DNA of 51,465 nt from Chitinophagaceae bacterium UBA2375 (GCA_002343985.1 DDTB01000020.1:1-51465), one strand, 5' to 3'. Positions 9,253-17,330 are shown, counted from the first letter of the stretch. Translations and numbers: made by a program. Notes: generated by a model not told the origin, from the sequence alone.

Positions 9253-10302
9253 TTAGTTGATCTCGTTCTTAAACTGGCTGTACCTCCTCCATTTATCTAT
9301 GAGTTGCTGCATGTCTTCCGGTAATGGCGCGTCAAACATCATGGGCTCGCCCGTTACAGGGTGGGTAAAGCCAAGTTCCCGAGCATGCAGCGCATGGCGC
9401 GGGCAAATTTGGAAACAATTATCTACGAACTGTTTATACTTTGTGTACACTGTCCCTTTCACGATACGGTCCCCCCCATAAAAATCATCATTGAAAACAG
9501 GGTGCCCGATATGTTGCATGTGCACCCTGATCTGGTGCGTGCGGCCCGTTTCCAGCCTGCATTCCACCATGGTTACGTAGTTGAACCTTTCCAATACTTT
9601 AAAATGGGTAATGGCATCCTTTCCATGATCACCTTCGGGGTAAGCGGTAAACAGCTTACGGAACCGCAGGTGGCGCCCCACATGAGCGATAACTGTTCCT
9701 CCATCAGTATCAAAATTTCCCCAAACCAAAGCCACATACCGGCGGTGTACGGTATGGTCAAAAAACTGCTTAGCCAGGTTGCTCATGGCTTTCGCCGATT
9801 TCGCCAATACCAGCAACCCGCTTGTATTTTTATCAATCCGGTGAACCATACCAAAACGGGGAACGGCTTCCGGGTCAAAATTCGGACAATGTTGTTGCAA
9901 ATGCCAGGCAACCGCGTTCAGTACAGTGCCATCAGGGTTTCCGCTACCCGGGTGCACCACAAGGCCAGGTGGCTTGTTAATTACAAAGAGGTCATCATCT
10001 TCATAAACGATCTCTAACGCAATGGGTTGAGGGATGATGTCTGACGACTCTGGGGAATGGCTGTCGAATACCACCAGTTTGTCGCCCGGCTTGATTTTAT
10101 AGTTGCTTTTAACCGGCTTTTCATTCACCAATACCATATCATGCTCAATGGCCTGCTGGATTTTGTTGCGGGTGGCGCCTTCAATGCGGCTCATCAGGAA
10201 TTTGTCGATGCGCAATGGTTCCTGCCCGCGGTCAATGGTCAGCGACAGCCTTTCGTACAGGTCATCCGACTCAGGTATCTCTTCTTCCAGTTCAGTATTC
10301 AT
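9253..10302 (-). CDS. rluD: RluA/RluD-family 23S rRNA pseudouridine synthase
   Basis: 349 residues. An N-terminal S4 RNA-binding domain (about 28-80, RIDKFLMSRI to KPGDKLVVFD) precedes the catalytic domain. The catalytic motif HRIDKNTSGLLVLAKS includes D157. INKPPGLVVHPG and GRTHQIRVHMQHIGHP are family motifs. It isomerises uridines in rRNA; the RluD assignment (23S helix 69) rests on the S4 plus RluD-like catalytic layout and is likely but not certain. It diverges from lipB, with 89 bases between start codons. Confidence 0.92.
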   Translation of the reverse strand: MNTELEEEIPESDDLYERLSLTIDRGQEPLRIDKFLMSRIEGATRNKIQQAIEHDMVLVNEKPVKSNYKIKPGDKLVVFDSHSPESSDIIPQPIALEIVYEDDDLFVINKPPGLVVHPGSGNPDGTVLNAVAWHLQQHCPNFDPEAVPRFGMVHRIDKNTSGLLVLAKSAKAMSNLAKQFFDHTVHRRYVALVWGNFDTDGGTVIAHVGRHLRFRKLFTAYPEGDHGKDAITHFKVLERFNYVTMVECRLETGRTHQIRVHMQHIGHPVFNDDFYGGDRIVKGTVYTKYKQFVDNCFQICPRHALHARELGFTHPVTGEPMMFDAPLPEDMQQLIDKWRRYSQFKNEIN

Positions 10303-10375
10303 CTTAATTTTTTTGAAGGTTCCTCTCGCGCAGGACAGAACCTTTTTCGGTGATGGCTTTACGCTTGCTTTCAGT

Positions 10376-10383
10376 TAATTTTG
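10376..10383 (+). promoter_or_regulatory. Bacteroidetes -7 box (TAATTTTG) directly before lipB
   Basis: Perfect TAnnTTTG whose last base is only 8 bases before ATG 10392. If used, the transcript would start within about 5 bases of the start codon, almost leaderless. No convincing -33 TTTG is present. Confidence 0.5.
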
Positions 10384-10391
10384 CAAATTAC

Positions 10392-11132
10392 ATGAATCTA
10401 TCGGATACTCAGACGGTGTTCTGGCAGGATTTGGGCCGGATCGGTTACCAGGAAGCCTGGGATATTCAGGAACAATTGCTGCAATCTAATCTGCGCGTCA
10501 AGTCGGAAGCCCGTGCCGCCGCTGTCCCCGATAGCCCTCATCATCTCGCCACCAAACATCATTTTCTTTTTTGCGAACATGATCCCGTATTTACACTGGG
10601 AAAAAGCGGTGACATCCAGAACCTCCTGCTCGATGAAGCCGGGCTTGCGGAAAAAGGCATTTCTTTTTTTAAAACGAACAGGGGCGGGGATATCACTTTT
10701 CACGGCCCGCAACAAATTGTAGGTTACCCCATCTTTGACCTGGAAAAAATATATACCGATATTGGCAAATACCTGCGGAATGTAGAAGAAGTGATCATAC
10801 GAACCATTGCCGATTATGGCATTATCGGTAAAAGGAGCCCGGGTGAAACCGGTGTATGGATTGATCCGGATATAAAGGGGAAAGAAAGAAAAATTTGTGC
10901 CATAGGTGTCCGTTGCAGCCGCTGGGTTACTATGCATGGCTTTGCCTTAAACGTCAATACCGACCTCAGTTATTTTAATTATATCATTCCATGCGGTATC
11001 GAAAATAAACAGGTAACTTCTATTGAAAAGGAATTAGGCCGGCAGGTTGACATGGATGAAGTGAAAGGAAGAATCAGGAAAAATTTTGAAGAGATATTTC
11101 AACTGCGTTTCGAGGCTTTACCTGTTGCCTGA
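10392..11132 (+). CDS. lipB: Lipoyl(octanoyl) transferase
   Basis: 246 residues. It moves octanoate from acyl carrier protein to lipoyl domains of 2-oxoacid dehydrogenases and GcvH. RGGDITFHGPQQIVGYP (98-114) is the substrate pocket, K167 in RKICAIGV and C201 in IIPCGIENKQVTS are the catalytic pair. The frame is open from 10350, but the extra 14 residues would be encoded across the TAATTTTG box, so ATG 10392 is preferred. The last 15 bases overlap the convergent secreted-protein gene. An insertion-like stretch about residues 35-55, rich in Ala, lies before the core and is not essential to the family fold. Confidence 0.95.
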   Translation: MNLSDTQTVFWQDLGRIGYQEAWDIQEQLLQSNLRVKSEARAAAVPDSPHHLATKHHFLFCEHDPVFTLGKSGDIQNLLLDEAGLAEKGISFFKTNRGGDITFHGPQQIVGYPIFDLEKIYTDIGKYLRNVEEVIIRTIADYGIIGKRSPGETGVWIDPDIKGKERKICAIGVRCSRWVTMHGFALNVNTDLSYFNYIIPCGIENKQVTSIEKELGRQVDMDEVKGRIRKNFEEIFQLRFEALPVA

Positions 11133-11933
11133 TCTCCGTCCTTCGCCGTTTTTCGCATCTTTTCCGATCAGGATTTTATTTTTTTCCACCAATGTTTCGC
11201 CATTGTATAATTCAAAATAATACCAACCTGGTTTACCAAAATTAACTTTCTCCAATATCAGGTATGGCTCAGTGAGTTTTGTAAGCTCAAACAAAAACTT
11301 GTTCTGTTCATCAAAAAACTTTGCCCTGTATTTTTTATTGGTGGCATCCGGTAAATAAATCACTACCTGTTGTTCCTTGGCTGTAAAAATCCTCAGGCTC
11401 GGGTAACCGGGCTCGGTGCGGTTGACAGGGGGAAGGCCCGGTACGGTAACCACAGGGGGCGCAATTCGTATTGAATCCGACATAGGTAAATTGATGTCGG
11501 GATTATTTGTAGATGGGATGACGCTTACTTGCCATGGATACCTGAAACGTAATGTTTGTTCCTTTTCTTCTTCTGTTTGCTGTGGGATATCTTTTACAGG
11601 CCTGACAGGTTTGCTTATGATGTATTTCCCGCCTTCAAAGCTGATGGAAAGCCGGTAATACATTTTATTGTACGGCGGGTTTACATCAGCGTAACCATTC
11701 TCCCGGTTCATGGGGTTTAACACGGATCCAATGCTGGTGTAATTTTTCAGGGAATCATAACTGCGCTGGATATGAATATTCGTTATATTTTCCTTGTATG
11801 CATTCATCCAGCTAACGATAATCCTGCCATTGATGTTTTTCACCGTGATATTCGGTAATGTGTCCTGGGCGAAGATTTCGCCCGGCAAATGCAACAGCAT
11901 GATGAAACAAATAATGCCGAAAATTCGGGTCAT
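11118..11933 (-). CDS. Secreted fibronectin-III-like protein of unknown function
   Basis: 271 residues from ATG 11933; the frame opens 14 codons earlier but MTRIFGIICFIMLLHLPG followed by EIFAQ is the signal peptide. The mature N-terminal part (ITVKNINGRIIVSWMNAYKE, NIHIQRSYDSLKNYTSIGSV, YYRLSISFEGG) has the strand pattern of a single FN3-like domain. A Pro-rich linker around residues 155-180 leads to a second beta-rich part that ends GWYYFELYNGETLVEKNKI, like a short C-terminal sorting or sandwich module. No enzyme motif is seen. Its 3' end overlaps lipB convergently by 15 bases. Confidence 0.75.
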   Translation of the reverse strand: MTRIFGIICFIMLLHLPGEIFAQDTLPNITVKNINGRIIVSWMNAYKENITNIHIQRSYDSLKNYTSIGSVLNPMNRENGYADVNPPYNKMYYRLSISFEGGKYIISKPVRPVKDIPQQTEEEKEQTLRFRYPWQVSVIPSTNNPDINLPMSDSIRIAPPVVTVPGLPPVNRTEPGYPSLRIFTAKEQQVVIYLPDATNKKYRAKFFDEQNKFLFELTKLTEPYLILEKVNFGKPGWYYFELYNGETLVEKNKILIGKDAKNGEGRRSGNR

Positions 11934-11996
11934 GTTGGTTAGACAGATTGTTTTTCGTTGTGCGGATTCATGCAAATATAAAGCCGTAGGCCGATA

Positions 11997-12902
11997 TTAG
12001 AAGATGAGTGTTCCGGGGGGGAGCGACAGGTTCCCCTGCAACCCTCCTGTATGCAAGGCCATGATTACGGAACCTTCCGGAAAATATCCCTGGATCACCT
12101 GGTCTTTGATGGCATACATCATTTTTGCCGTGTACACAAAATCAGTGGGTATGCCTGTATTCTTATATAAAGTATTCATGAATTGCAACAATGGCACATG
12201 GTATTTAGCATATCCTCCAAAATGGTATTGATTGAAAACGACTGGCAGCTTTTCAATACCCGGGTTTACCGTAGCCAGTCTTTCAGGAAGGTCATACAGG
12301 CTTTTCAATACCGGTACGGATATCACTTGTTGTGCGGGCTTTGCTGCGCGCAATAAACCGGCTACTGTCGTACCGGTCCCTGTTGCGCAAACAATATGCG
12401 TTGCATTATGAAAGGGGATAGAATCAAGCATATGTGCAGCACCAGCGGCTCCCAAAGGATGGAAGCCACCTTCAGGAACCAATACATCCTGATCTGCATC
12501 AAACAATGGAATAATTATTTCAGGGTGGGAAGACATGGCTGCATAATCCTCTCTTGTTACAAAATGCAATTCCATGCCGTATGACCTGCATGAAACCAGG
12601 GTATGTGATTCATGCGCAAAGCCTTTGCCCCGCACTATGCCAACCGAACGCAAACCCAGGTCCCGGCAGGCTTTTGCAGTGGCAACCAGGTGGTTCGAAT
12701 AAGCCCCTCCAAAAGTCACAATGCGCTTTTTGCCAGACGCCAGGGCTTCCTCCAAAAAATAATGCAATTTGAATTTTTTGTTACCAGATACCACCGGGTC
12801 AGCCTGGTCAAACCTTGCCAACAGCCAACTGGTATTCCGTTCCCTGCAAACGGGGTCATCCAGTTGCTGGACCAGTATTTCAGGAACTCCTGCCAGGGGC
12901 AT
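11997..12902 (-). CDS. D-cysteine desulfhydrase / ACC deaminase-like PLP enzyme
   Basis: 301 residues, fold type II PLP family. The PLP lysine is K42 in SGNKKFKL, matching GNK in ACC deaminase. FGGAYSNHLVATA holds the Ser-Asn that faces the substrate carboxylate, and CATGTGTTVAGLLRA is the phosphate-binding loop. The usual nucleophile region is shortened: the protein is about 30 residues smaller than ACC deaminase. Substrate (D-cysteine, ACC or another amino acid) cannot be assigned from sequence. It is divergent from the nucleotidyltransferase at 12973, with 70 bases between. Confidence 0.88.
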   Translation of the reverse strand: MPLAGVPEILVQQLDDPVCRERNTSWLLARFDQADPVVSGNKKFKLHYFLEEALASGKKRIVTFGGAYSNHLVATAKACRDLGLRSVGIVRGKGFAHESHTLVSCRSYGMELHFVTREDYAAMSSHPEIIIPLFDADQDVLVPEGGFHPLGAAGAAHMLDSIPFHNATHIVCATGTGTTVAGLLRAAKPAQQVISVPVLKSLYDLPERLATVNPGIEKLPVVFNQYHFGGYAKYHVPLLQFMNTLYKNTGIPTDFVYTAKMMYAIKDQVIQGYFPEGSVIMALHTGGLQGNLSLPPGTLIF

Positions 12903-12922
12903 GATTTACAGTTTGATTGTAT

Positions 12923-12930
12923 TACTTTTG
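12923..12930 (+). promoter_or_regulatory. Bacteroidetes -7 box (TACTTTTG) before nucleotidyltransferase
   Basis: Perfect TAnnTTTG inside the 70-base divergent spacer, 42 bases before ATG 12973. No clear -33 partner. Confidence 0.45.
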
Positions 12931-12972
12931 CCCTGCAAAGTTGACCTATATTATTTATCTATCCATATAATC

Positions 12973-13896
12973 ATGCCTAAACCTACTTTATTGATCCTGG
13001 CCGCCGGAATGGCCAGTCGTTATGGAAGTATGAAACAAACAGAGGGATTTGGCCCTTCCGGTGAAACCATCATGGATTATTCCATTTACGATGCCATCCG
13101 TGCCGGATTTGGTAAAGTGGTCTTTATCATTCGCAAGGATTTCGCCGATAGTTTCCAACCCATTTTTGATGCCAAACTCAAGGGAAGGATTGACGTTGAT
13201 TATGTGTACCAGGGCCTCAGCAGCCATGTTGATCCTGCGGATATCCCGGCAGGCCGCACCAAGCCATGGGGAACCGGGCATGCGGTATTGTGCGCGTCTG
13301 AAGCCGTGCATGAACCTTTCGCGGTGATCAATGCCGACGACTATTACGGGGCCGATGCATTTCGCCAGGCCGCCGATTTCCTGAATAACCAGTGCAATGA
13401 ACATACTTATGGCATCATTGGGTACAGGCTCGATACAACACTTAGTGCACACGGCACCGTTAGCCGCGGAGTTTGCCAGGTGGATGCGTCAGGCAACCTG
13501 CTGTCTATTAAGGAACGCACAAAGATTTTCAGGGAAGATGGGAAAGTTGTGTATGAGGAAGATGGAACAAAAACGGAAGTGCCCGGTGATTCGAGCGTGT
13601 CGATGAATTTCTGGTGTTTTCACCCATCGGTGTTTACAGCCGCCAGGTCATTGTTTGCTGCATTTGTACCCGCTAACAAAGACAATATTAAATCGGAATT
13701 TTTCATACCCATAATTGCGGATGATTTTATCAGGCGCCCGGATAACCATATAAAGGTTGTGCCAACGAAATCACAATGGTTTGGCGTCACTTACAAGGAA
13801 GATGCTGCCGGCGTGAAAGCCAGTATCGACGCATTGATTGCAGCCAAAGAATACCCCACAAATCTTTGGCATGTCGGAGAACCTCAAAATATATGA
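12973..13896 (+). CDS. Nucleotidyltransferase (NTP_transferase family)
   Basis: 307 residues. LLILAAGMASRYGSMKQ is the nucleotide-binding loop of sugar-phosphate nucleotidyltransferases, and FAVINADDYYG carries the metal-binding Asp pair. PWGTGHAVLCA and SVSMNFWCFHP are further family blocks. There is no left-handed beta-helix acyltransferase domain, so it is not a full GlmU. The sugar and base are not assignable from sequence. The frame runs back to 12769, antisense to the PLP enzyme, but MPKPTLLILAAG is the true N-terminus. It is followed by a strong hairpin terminator. Confidence 0.88.
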   Translation: MPKPTLLILAAGMASRYGSMKQTEGFGPSGETIMDYSIYDAIRAGFGKVVFIIRKDFADSFQPIFDAKLKGRIDVDYVYQGLSSHVDPADIPAGRTKPWGTGHAVLCASEAVHEPFAVINADDYYGADAFRQAADFLNNQCNEHTYGIIGYRLDTTLSAHGTVSRGVCQVDASGNLLSIKERTKIFREDGKVVYEEDGTKTEVPGDSSVSMNFWCFHPSVFTAARSLFAAFVPANKDNIKSEFFIPIIADDFIRRPDNHIKVVPTKSQWFGVTYKEDAAGVKASIDALIAAKEYPTNLWHVGEPQNI

Positions 13897-13915
13897 TGAA
13901 CTTGATATAAAAATG

Positions 13916-13945
13916 AAGGCTGCCGGATACCCGACAGCCTTTTTT
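13916..13945 (+). terminator. Rho-independent terminator
   Basis: AAGGCTG (13916-13922) pairs with CAGCCTT (13935-13941), with an inner CGG/CCG helix and a T6 tract. The opposite strand also has a T-rich tail, so it may serve the convergent protease gene too. Confidence 0.8.
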
Positions 13946-13968
13946 CGTTTATGCCAAACCGGTAGTGA

Positions 13969-15102
13969 TTAATTTCCCTTGATCATAAAAATGTAATCCT
14001 GTACCTTTTTGATCTGGCTGGTCCGGTCAATACCTTTCATGCCGGGGCCGGTAACGATCCTGATCTTATCGTCTTCAAGGGTTTTATTTACTTCCTCGAT
14101 GGCTTTGAGGATGTTTGATGATTTACTTGCAAAAACCACGCCTTCCGCGTTTGTTTCCATGCTGGAAATGATACCAAGCACTTCACCATTTCTGTTGATT
14201 ACGGGAGATCCGCTATTGCCTTCATTGGCGCTGGTGCTTAACTGGCAGAAAATGGTGTCCATGCGGAAACCGTTTCGCGCGCTGATATAACCTTCGCCAT
14301 ACACGATTTCCTGTTTCGGGTAACCAAGCATAAATATCTGTTCACCCAGGTCCGCGCCTGTTTTCCGGAAACTATAGGGGAGGGCGGGCATTTTTTTGAA
14401 ATCCTTATCTGTTACTTTAAGGATGGCCAGGTCGTTCTGGTCATTGACATAAACAGCTTTCGCTGAAAACTGGTCGCCTTTATTATTCTCTACAATCAAC
14501 TGGTTACGTACTTCTTTCACCACGTGCGCGTTTGTCACGATATAATGATTGTTGGCATCAATCAGGAAGCCTGTAGCCCTGAACCTGGCTTCCAGCCTGG
14601 GTTTGGCTTCTTCCTTTGCGGGTGTGCCTGCCATTTGCTCGATCTGGTTGATTTTATTTTCGAGTCGGCGGGTTTTATTGTCCTGCTCAATCAGCTTATC
14701 AACCAGCGGTTTAATATGCGTAGCTTCTTTTTTGTTGCTGAAAACGGTGATCATGCTGGCGCTGAGGATCGACACAATGCCCGCAATGGATGCGGCAACG
14801 GCAATGGTGCGTTTGGAACGGTTCCAAAGGTAAACCAGCTTAGCCTTGCCTGTTAATGGGGTTTTAGTGATAAAGCCTTCATTCACCAGTTTATTGACGG
14901 TTTCAGACAGGTTGTGCTTGAAAGACTTTGTCTGGCTGAAGCGGTCTATTTCGTTCAGGAAGAAGATATGCTCCACCACCAGTTGGTCAATTTCGGGATT
15001 GCTTTTGCGGATTTCCTCGAAATAGGTTTTTTCCTGCTCCGACATTTCGCCCCGCAGGTATCGTTCCGCCGCATCTATCAATAGTAAATCATCCATGGTC
15101 AC
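13969..15102 (-). CDS. Membrane-anchored trypsin-like serine protease with anti-sigma-like N-terminus
   Basis: 377 residues. Residues 1-98 are cytoplasmic in type and look like an anti-sigma factor start (DAAERYLRGEMSEQEKTYFE, typical of Bacteroidetes FecR/RsiW-like partners). One membrane helix spans about 99-121. A coiled-coil-like linker (135-158) leads to an S1 trypsin-like domain with all catalytic residues: H193 in VTNAHVV, D224 in NDLAILKV and S297 in EGNSGSPV. No PDZ domain follows. The start GTG overlaps the sigma factor stop codon (GTGA), so translation is coupled; ATG 15096 is the alternative. A protease replacing the usual sensor half of a membrane anti-sigma factor suggests signal-dependent release of the sigma factor, which is inference. 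Confidence 0.88.
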   Translation of the reverse strand: MTMDDLLLIDAAERYLRGEMSEQEKTYFEEIRKSNPEIDQLVVEHIFFLNEIDRFSQTKSFKHNLSETVNKLVNEGFITKTPLTGKAKLVYLWNRSKRTIAVAASIAGIVSILSASMITVFSNKKEATHIKPLVDKLIEQDNKTRRLENKINQIEQMAGTPAKEEAKPRLEARFRATGFLIDANNHYIVTNAHVVKEVRNQLIVENNKGDQFSAKAVYVNDQNDLAILKVTDKDFKKMPALPYSFRKTGADLGEQIFMLGYPKQEIVYGEGYISARNGFRMDTIFCQLSTSANEGNSGSPVINRNGEVLGIISSMETNAEGVVFASKSSNILKAIEEVNKTLEDDKIRIVTGPGMKGIDRTSQIKKVQDYIFMIKGN

Positions 15103-15665
15103 TGTACTTGTTTGTATTGAGCAAAAAACAGTTTTTTAAGCCTCACCAGGCATTTATATTTCTGTGTTTTTGCATTGTCCGCGTTTGTATATCCAAAATC
15201 GGTAGCAATCTGTTGCATGGGCTTTTTCAGGATATAATATGCTTCCAAAAGGCTTTTACAGGGTTCCCCGATTTTATTCAGGGCGTTTTCCATCATATGG
15301 AAATCGGCCTGTTTTTTTTCATGTAGCTCCAGGTCTTCTTCCACCGGGATGGCCAGTTCCATATCGTCTGAATGACGGCTGAAACGGTTCATCTGTTGTA
15401 ATCGCTTGAGCCAGAGCCTCTTGCTGACTGAGTATAGATAAGTCCGGATTTGACAATTCAGTTCAAAATCGGGTTGTTTCGACTTTTCAAACAGCACAAT
15501 CATGGCTTCCTGGAAAATGTCGGCCGCGTCATCGGGCGTTCCGTTATTGGCCAGTATAAAACCCTGGACCACTTTGAAATGCTCCCGGTAAATGGTTTCA
15601 ATCGAAACCTTATCCTCCCGGGCTAACCCTTCCAATAAGCTTTTTTCCTGCGTCGATGTATCCAC
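15099..15665 (-). CDS. ECF (sigma-70 family) RNA polymerase sigma factor
   Basis: 188 residues from a GTG start. Region 2 shows DAADIFQEAMIVLFEK followed by RTYLYSVSKRLWLKRLQ (the -10 recognition and core-binding helices). Region 4 is the helix-turn-helix MQQIATDFGYTNADNAKTQK with KYKCLVRLKKLF, the -35 reader. There is no region 1.1 or 3, as expected for the extracytoplasmic-function group. It is translationally coupled to the downstream membrane protease. A bipartite element at 15676-15705 points at it with a predicted leader of under 10 bases, so autoregulation is likely. Confidence 0.93.
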   Translation of the reverse strand: MDTSTQEKSLLEGLAREDKVSIETIYREHFKVVQGFILANNGTPDDAADIFQEAMIVLFEKSKQPDFELNCQIRTYLYSVSKRLWLKRLQQMNRFSRHSDDMELAIPVEEDLELHEKKQADFHMMENALNKIGEPCKSLLEAYYILKKPMQQIATDFGYTNADNAKTQKYKCLVRLKKLFFAQYKQVQ

Positions 15666-15675
15666 TCAGTGTATT

Positions 15676-15705
15676 ATTAATACGTTTTAGGGTAAATGGT
15701 AACCC
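15676..15705 (-). promoter_or_regulatory. Candidate ECF sigma promoter reading into the sigma-protease operon
   Basis: On the minus strand: GGGTTACC (15705-15698), 13 bases, CGTATTAAT (15684-15676). The layout resembles ECF -35/-10 pairs (GGAAC-type and CGTnnT-type). The sigma GTG start is 11 bases beyond the second box. The same two boxes at the same spacing occur in the opposite orientation at 15750-15779. Confidence 0.7.
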
Positions 15706-15749
15706 AAAAGAACTAAAAATAAAAAGTCAAAAAAAATATTTACATAAAC

Positions 15750-15779
15750 GGGTTACCTTTTTTCGGTTTCCGTATTAAT
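15750..15779 (+). promoter_or_regulatory. Candidate ECF sigma promoter reading into the lipoprotein gene
   Basis: On the plus strand: GGGTTACC (15750-15757), 13 bases, CGTATTAAT (15771-15779), 36 bases before ATG 15816. Box sequences and spacing are identical to the minus-strand element at 15676-15705, while the 13-base spacers differ. Confidence 0.7.
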
Positions 15780-15815
15780 GTTCAAAATCTCATTAAAACT
15801 AAACAAAAACAAACA

Positions 15816-16037
15816 ATGAAAAAGTTCTTAGCCATCGCTCTGATCGCTGTTTCTTTCGCTGCTTGCAACGAAGGTGAAAAGAAAGCTGAAGAAACAACTC
15901 CAGCTGCAACTGAAACTCCAGCTGCTGAAACTCCAGCTGCAACTGAAACTCCGGCTGCTGCTCCTGCAACAACCGATTCAGCTAACGCTGCTGCTCCTGC
16001 CGCTGCTCCGGCTGCTGCTGACACAACCAAGAAATAA
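15816..16037 (+). CDS. Small low-complexity lipoprotein
   Basis: 73 residues. MKKFLAIALIAVSFAAC is a lipoprotein signal with the lipobox SFAAC, so the mature protein starts at C17 and would be lipidated. The rest (56 residues) is almost only Ala, Thr, Pro, Glu and Lys, in imperfect ETPAA/TETPAAAPA repeats, with no hydrophobic core: an extended, disordered stalk. It has no recognisable domain. It diverges from the ECF sigma gene and is preceded by the second copy of the candidate ECF promoter, so it is a likely target of that sigma factor. Tandem terminators follow. The coding DNA is repetitive and may be prone to slippage. Confidence 0.85.
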   Translation: MKKFLAIALIAVSFAACNEGEKKAEETTPAATETPAAETPAATETPAAAPATTDSANAAAPAAAPAAADTTKK

Positions 16038-16054
16038 TTCATTATTTCTGATAC

Positions 16055-16099
16055 ATTCGGGCCCGTTCGCTTGTCAACCCCCGAATAAAGATTTTTTTT
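16055..16099 (+). terminator. Hairpin plus T8 after lipoprotein gene
   Basis: ATTCGGG (16055-16061) pairs with CCCGAAT (16080-16086) across an 18-base loop, followed by a T8 tract at 16092-16099. The long loop makes it weaker than the next hairpin. Confidence 0.5.
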
Positions 16100-16117
16100 A
16101 ATGGCAAGCAATCGTAC

Positions 16118-16148
16118 AGCCGTTCCGGTTCTCCGGAATGGCTTTTTT
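16118..16148 (+). terminator. Strong rho-independent terminator
   Basis: An 11-bp stem (AGCCGTTCCGG with CCGGAATGGCT, one G-U pair) with a TTCT loop and a T6 tail. Confidence 0.85.
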
Positions 16149-16238
16149 AATGCCTGAAATCCCCGGACATCCCCTCAAATACTTGTAATTTTACCAGCGA
16201 CGGCAAACTTTTTGTATCCCTTTGCTGTGTTACAATTC

Positions 16239-17330
16239 ATGAAGGAATATTTGGAAAAAGTATGGACTAAAAGGCCATTAATCATCAGTGGGCCTTGCAG
16301 TGCGGAAACTGAGGAACAGGTTTTGCAAACCGCAATCCGGCTGAAAGCTACCCAACACGTAGACCTGCTCCGAGCCGGCATTTGGAAGCCCCGAACCAAA
16401 CCCGGTATGTTTGAAGGTATGGGAGAGAAAGCCCTTCCCTGGTTAATACGTGCCAGGAAGGAAACCGGGATACCCGTCATGGTTGAGGTAGCCCGGTCTG
16501 AGCATGTGGAACTTGCCCTCCGTTATGGGGTTGACTTGGTCTGGATCGGTGCACGCAGCACTGTAAACCCTTTTAGCGTTCAGGAACTGGCCGATGCCCT
16601 GAAAGGCGTCAATATACCTGTATTCATTAAAAACCCTGTGAACCCCGACCTGGAGCTTTGGTGCGGGGCGGTGGAAAGGGTACAACAGGCAGGCATCACG
16701 CATATTGGGCTGATCCATCGTGGCTTTACGTCATACGCCCAAACCCCTTACCGGAATGCACCCATGTGGCAACTGCCCATCGAAATGAAACGCCGCTTCC
16801 CGCATTTAAAAATGATCTGCGACCCATCGCATATCTGCGGGAACAGGGAATTATTGGTGCAGGTGGCCCAGAAAAGCATTGATCTTGACTTCGACGGTTT
16901 GATGATCGAAAGCCATATTGATCCGGACCATGCCTGGAGCGATTCCCGCCAGCAGGTAACTCCTGAGACATTCCTTGGTATCCTGCATGCCTTAGTTTGG
17001 CGGTCTGGGGAAGAGAGCCAGCCTGAAACACATAATGCCCTGATGGCTTTGCGCGGGCAAATTGACCACCTCGATGATGAAATCATGGACCTCCTTAGCC
17101 GGAGGATGAAACTGGCTGATCAGATCGGGTTATACAAGAAAGAGCATAATATGACCATTCTCCAGGCTAAACGCTGGAACGATATCATGCAACGCGCGCT
17201 GGCACAGGGCCTCCCCATTGGATTGAGCAGGGAATTCATCATCCGTTACCTCGACGCGGTGCACCTTGAAAGCATTCAGCACCAAAACCGGGTGATGAAT
17301 GAAGAAACTCCCACAAAACCCATCGCATGA
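16239..17330 (+). CDS. Bifunctional DAHP synthase / chorismate mutase
   Basis: 363 residues from ATG 16239; a TTG 27 bases earlier is in frame but unlikely. Residues about 1-265 form a KDO8P-synthase-like DAHP synthase: PLIISGPCSAET, LLRAGIWKPRTKPGMFEG, FIKNPVNPD and MICDPSHICG (metal-binding His). Residues about 275-363 form an AroQ-type chorismate mutase: LRGQIDHLDDEIMDLLSRRM and ADQIGLYKKEHN. It condenses erythrose-4-phosphate and PEP, and converts chorismate to prephenate; the fused mutase usually also mediates prephenate or arylalanine feedback. First gene of the aro operon; its stop overlaps the aroB start (ATGA). Confidence 0.93.
   Translation: MKEYLEKVWTKRPLIISGPCSAETEEQVLQTAIRLKATQHVDLLRAGIWKPRTKPGMFEGMGEKALPWLIRARKETGIPVMVEVARSEHVELALRYGVDLVWIGARSTVNPFSVQELADALKGVNIPVFIKNPVNPDLELWCGAVERVQQAGITHIGLIHRGFTSYAQTPYRNAPMWQLPIEMKRRFPHLKMICDPSHICGNRELLVQVAQKSIDLDFDGLMIESHIDPDHAWSDSRQQVTPETFLGILHALVWRSGEESQPETHNALMALRGQIDHLDDEIMDLLSRRMKLADQIGLYKKEHNMTILQAKRWNDIMQRALAQGLPIGLSREFIIRYLDAVHLESIQHQNRVMNEETPTKPIA

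Noticed and set aside
12769..12972. 68-residue N-terminal extension of the nucleotidyltransferase
   Set aside because: It would be antisense to the start of the PLP-enzyme gene and spans the -7 box; the true start is ATG 12973.
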